Below are positions 27,514 to 29,435 of a DNA stretch of 29,435 bases, piece by piece. Position numbers and translations under genes: made by a program. The notes beneath the pieces were generated by a model. It had not been told where the DNA came from. It searched no databases and saw only the letters and a program-made list of their open reading frames with translations. This DNA is from a virus: positions 1 through 29,435 of IMG/VR virus record IMGVR_UViG_3300009164_003735. One strand, 5' to 3'. The stretch's first letter is position 1; the number at the start of each line of letters is the position of its first letter.

Positions 27514-27553
27514 CCATAGTATACTATAAATATATGATAGGAGTATACTATGG
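27514..27553 (+). promoter_or_regulatory. 12-bp inverted repeat that would sequester a start codon (RNA switch-like)
   Basis: CCATAGTATACT (27514-27525) and AGTATACTATGG (27542-27553) are perfect inverted copies separated by 16 bases. In RNA read through from clpP they form a 12-bp stem holding the ATG (27550-27552) and part of the ribosome site. The late box TATAAATA begins at the end of the left arm, so late RNA would start near 27538 and lack that arm. Confidence 0.75.
27525..27532 (+). promoter_or_regulatory. T4-like late promoter box
   Basis: Exact TATAAATA (CTATAAATATATG) 17 bases before ATG 27550; TAGGAG (27538-27543) is the ribosome site. No good -35 hexamer lies at sigma70 spacing, which supports a late promoter over a host one. 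Confidence 0.78.
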
Positions 27554-28275
27554 CTCGCAAACCATTCAATTGGGCACTGTTGGACAGGGAAAACTTGTAC
27601 ACTATGATGTACGAGTTGAAGCCTCTTATAGTAGACAAACGTCTTGCTATTAAAGACCTACAAAAACTACTGTCAGCTCATATTAAATGGCATCTTCCTA
27701 TTAAAGTCACTATCAAACGTGACAGTAGCCACGAAAATGGTGTAGTCTATATTGGCGGGGCATATTATTCAAGTTACGATATTGACGATCGACGCCATGT
27801 AGAAATAGTGTTTAGTTACAAAAATACAGATTCGAAAATTAAACTATCAGAAACACGCTGGGACAGAATGTGTCGATTATTTGCAGATACAATGTTGCAT
27901 GAAATAATTCATGTACGCCAATATAGGACTCGATCATTTAAAGATATTCCAGGATACGAGAGTACAGCATATTATGCCAGAGATCGCAGACAGCAAGAGT
28001 ACTACGGTCATAAGGATGAAATGGGCGCATTTAGTTTTAATATTGCATGTGAACTATATGATAAATTTGGCGACAACTTTGATGCAGCCAAACACTATTT
28101 GGACACTAATTTAGCTAAACGTGCCAAAAAAACCTGCTGGCACAAGTATATGAAAACATTTGATTGGAATCATAACCATCCAGTTATACGTGCTATGAAA
28201 AAGAAAATCATCCGAAACTTACCATATGCCCAAATTGGTAAGCCATTTAAAACGCCAGATCACTTGACCTATTAA
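27550..28275 (+). CDS. HExxH zinc metallopeptidase-like protein (paralogue 3)
   Basis: 241 aa, the longest of the three. HEIIH in MLHEIIHVRQYRTRSF provides the zinc histidines, and GHKDEMGAFSFNIACELYDK holds the likely Glu ligand; SFNIACEL matches SIAIEL in paralogue 2. The N-terminus MARKPFNWALLDRENLYTMMYELK is helical, then a strand pair (VVYIGGAYYSSYDID). The C-terminal 70 residues are basic. Substrate is unknown; phage zincins may cut host or virion proteins. Expression is predicted to be late only, because read-through RNA would hide its start codon in a hairpin. Confidence 0.8.
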   Translation: MARKPFNWALLDRENLYTMMYELKPLIVDKRLAIKDLQKLLSAHIKWHLPIKVTIKRDSSHENGVVYIGGAYYSSYDIDDRRHVEIVFSYKNTDSKIKLSETRWDRMCRLFADTMLHEIIHVRQYRTRSFKDIPGYESTAYYARDRRQQEYYGHKDEMGAFSFNIACELYDKFGDNFDAAKHYLDTNLAKRAKKTCWHKYMKTFDWNHNHPVIRAMKKKIIRNLPYAQIGKPFKTPDHLTY

Positions 28276-28292
28276 AGTTTAGACTGTATAAT
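28264..28292 (+). promoter_or_regulatory. strong sigma70 promoter for DNA ligase
   Basis: TTGACC (28264-28269), 17-base spacer, TATAAT (28287-28292). Predicted start near 28299, with an AGG-containing leader and ATG 28323. The -35 overlaps the end of the metallopeptidase gene. Confidence 0.85.
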
Positions 28293-28305
28293 AAACATAT
28301 TATAC
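28286..28305. promoter_or_regulatory. inverted repeat over the -10 box and start point, possible operator
   Basis: GTATAAT (28286-28292) and ATTATAC (28299-28305) are perfect inverted copies with a 6-base spacer, covering the -10 box and predicted start point. A repressor could sit here, or the right arm may just be chance in AT-rich DNA. Confidence 0.35.
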
Positions 28306-28322
28306 ACAACATAGGTATCACA

Positions 28323-29435
28323 ATGAGCGACCCTTGCTATCAAGTTATTAGTGATTTGGAACTGCATCCCAGCCGTTTGAATAAAGAAGCTATTGTTTTG
28401 GCGCAGGCCGAAGCAGGCAATAGTGAATTCTTTCAAGGCTGTCGTCTTGCTCTTGATCCTATGATTACATTTGGATTGAAACAAATCCCGGAGAAGAAAG
28501 ATGAAGATGGCGTTGGGTTACCTTGGGATAGTTTTAGTCTCATTATTACTGGTTTTGTTAATCGCTCATTCACAGGTAACCTTGCTCGCGACACAGTCGC
28601 TAATATGATGAAGAGTGCCACTAAGGCACAGTGGAATGGTTGGTACCGTCGCATACTGATTAAAGACCTGCGCTGTGGAGTCAGTGAAAAAACCATTAAC
28701 AAAGTTGTGGAGAAGATGTATGCTGATTATGCTATTCCTGTTTTTGGTTGTCAGCTTGCTCACGATAGTGCTAATCATGAATCAAAAGTCACAGGGAAGA
28801 AACTTATCGAAGTTAAATTGGATGGCGTTAGGGTTATCACTATTGTATACCCTGACGGTCGTGTGGATATGTTTAGCCGCAATGGCAAAGAACTTATTAA
28901 CTTTCCCCACGTAACAGAACAGTTTAAATCTATTGCAGATACATTACCTGAACCTTGGGTATTCGATGGCGAGATTATGAGCGGATCGTTTCAAGACCTG
29001 ATGAAGCAAATACATCGTAAAAGCGATGTCAAAGCTAACGATGCTGTACTTAATTTGTTCGATTGTGTTCCTTTAGAACACTTCGAACAAGGTGTATGGA
29101 ACGCTACACAAGAATTCCGTAGCAATCATTTAACAGAGTTTATGAATCATCATCAAGATGCATTACCTAATGTATCAATGGTAGGACAAGAACTGGTTGA
29201 TTTGGATACAGAAGAAGGTCAGATTCGTTATAAAGAAATTAATGTCAAGGCAATTGCCGGCGGGTACGAAGGCATTATGCTTAAAGATTTAGAAGCTGGC
29301 TACGAATGTAAACGTAGTGTGGCGTGGTTGAAGTTAAAGCCATTCATCGAAGTATCATTGGAGGTGGTGGATGTTGAAGAAGGAACAGGAAGAAACGTTG
29401 GCAGGCTTGGAGCGATTGTCTGCCAAGGAGTCGAC
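28323..29435 (+). CDS. ATP-dependent DNA ligase (T4 gp30-like), 5' part
   Basis: 371 codons are visible with no stop, so the gene runs off the right edge; T4 gp30 has 487 residues. The N-terminal helical domain includes WNGWYRRILIKDLRCGVSEKT. Nucleotidyltransferase motifs follow: LIEVKLDGVRV (motif I with the adenylated Lys, KxDGxR), MFSRNGKE (motif Ia), WVFDGEIM (motif III), GGYEGIMLKD (motif IV) and WLKLKP (motif V). Ligase seals nicks in phage DNA using ATP. ATG 28323 follows a strong sigma70 promoter (28264) and an ATAGGT ribosome site, which fits early expression. Confidence 0.95.
   Translation, partial: MSDPCYQVISDLELHPSRLNKEAIVLAQAEAGNSEFFQGCRLALDPMITFGLKQIPEKKDEDGVGLPWDSFSLIITGFVNRSFTGNLARDTVANMMKSATKAQWNGWYRRILIKDLRCGVSEKTINKVVEKMYADYAIPVFGCQLAHDSANHESKVTGKKLIEVKLDGVRVITIVYPDGRVDMFSRNGKELINFPHVTEQFKSIADTLPEPWVFDGEIMSGSFQDLMKQIHRKSDVKANDAVLNLFDCVPLEHFEQGVWNATQEFRSNHLTEFMNHHQDALPNVSMVGQELVDLDTEEGQIRYKEINVKAIAGGYEGIMLKDLEAGYECKRSVAWLKLKPFIEVSLEVVDVEEGTGRNVGRLGAIVCQGVD

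Noticed and set aside
1-29435. tRNA, rRNA, CRISPR arrays, insertion sequences, integrase or attachment sites
   Set aside because: Read by eye on both strands; no cloverleaf, spaced repeats, transposase motifs or recombinase motifs were found. A tRNA scan was not possible.

Overview
The window reads as part of a large T4-type (myovirus-like) tailed-phage genome from an environmental, probably aquatic, sample. Reasons: T4-like late promoter boxes (TATAAATA/GATAAATA) directly upstream of many genes, a T4 gp30-type ATP-dependent DNA ligase, a phage-type ClpP, a DUF2828 protein, a WYL_2/DUF2693 protein, several small proteins of the kind found in cyanophage- and pelagiphage-like myoviruses, and dense packing with ATGA/TAATG junctions. 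The genome is AT-rich. The host is a Gram-negative bacterium by inference only (near-perfect sigma70 promoters, strong Shine-Dalgarno sequences, a TctC/Bug periplasmic binding protein with a signal peptide).

Layout. (1) 1-286: tail of a DUF2828 gene and its terminator. (2) 356-1487: an AT-rich pair, an SGNH-hydrolase-like protein and an unknown. (3) 1620-4187: an early-type cluster under two host-like promoters: HExxH metallopeptidase, CX5R phosphatase, metallophosphoesterase, P-loop kinase and small proteins, closed by a strong terminator. (4) 4207-21670: a strand-switching island of about 17.5 kb, mostly under T4-like late promoters. It holds four 2OG-Fe(II)-oxygenase-like proteins, a nitroreductase fused to what looks like a phage virion domain, a truncated ANL adenylating enzyme, a glycosyltransferase-like protein, a DUF6356 membrane protein, a methyltransferase-like protein, four GNAT-like proteins, three membrane fatty-acid desaturases, three ATP-pyrophosphatase (asparagine-synthase/QueC-like) proteins, a Rieske oxygenase and a secreted TctC-like protein. 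(5) 21694-29435: a rightward early-type cluster under consensus sigma70 promoters: AbrB-like protein, phage-encoded initiation factor IF-1, two more HExxH metallopeptidases, a second metallophosphoesterase, ClpP and the start of DNA ligase, with conserved phage hypotheticals between them.

How the parts may work together (inference): regions 3 and 5 look like host-takeover and nucleic-acid genes expressed by unmodified host polymerase. Region 4 looks like a late metabolic module able to activate acids (ANL, ATP-PPases), desaturate and oxygenate (desaturases, Rieske, 2OG oxygenases), acylate (GNAT) and methylate. The product cannot be read from the sequence; an acyl/lipid or amide-containing small molecule or a virion modification is possible. 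The most specific regulatory signal is at 27514-27553, where a 12-bp perfect inverted repeat would bury the start codon of a metallopeptidase in read-through RNA, while an internal late promoter would make RNA that escapes this. No tRNA, rRNA, CRISPR array, insertion sequence or integrase was recognised, and no gene-free stretch exceeds 300 bases.
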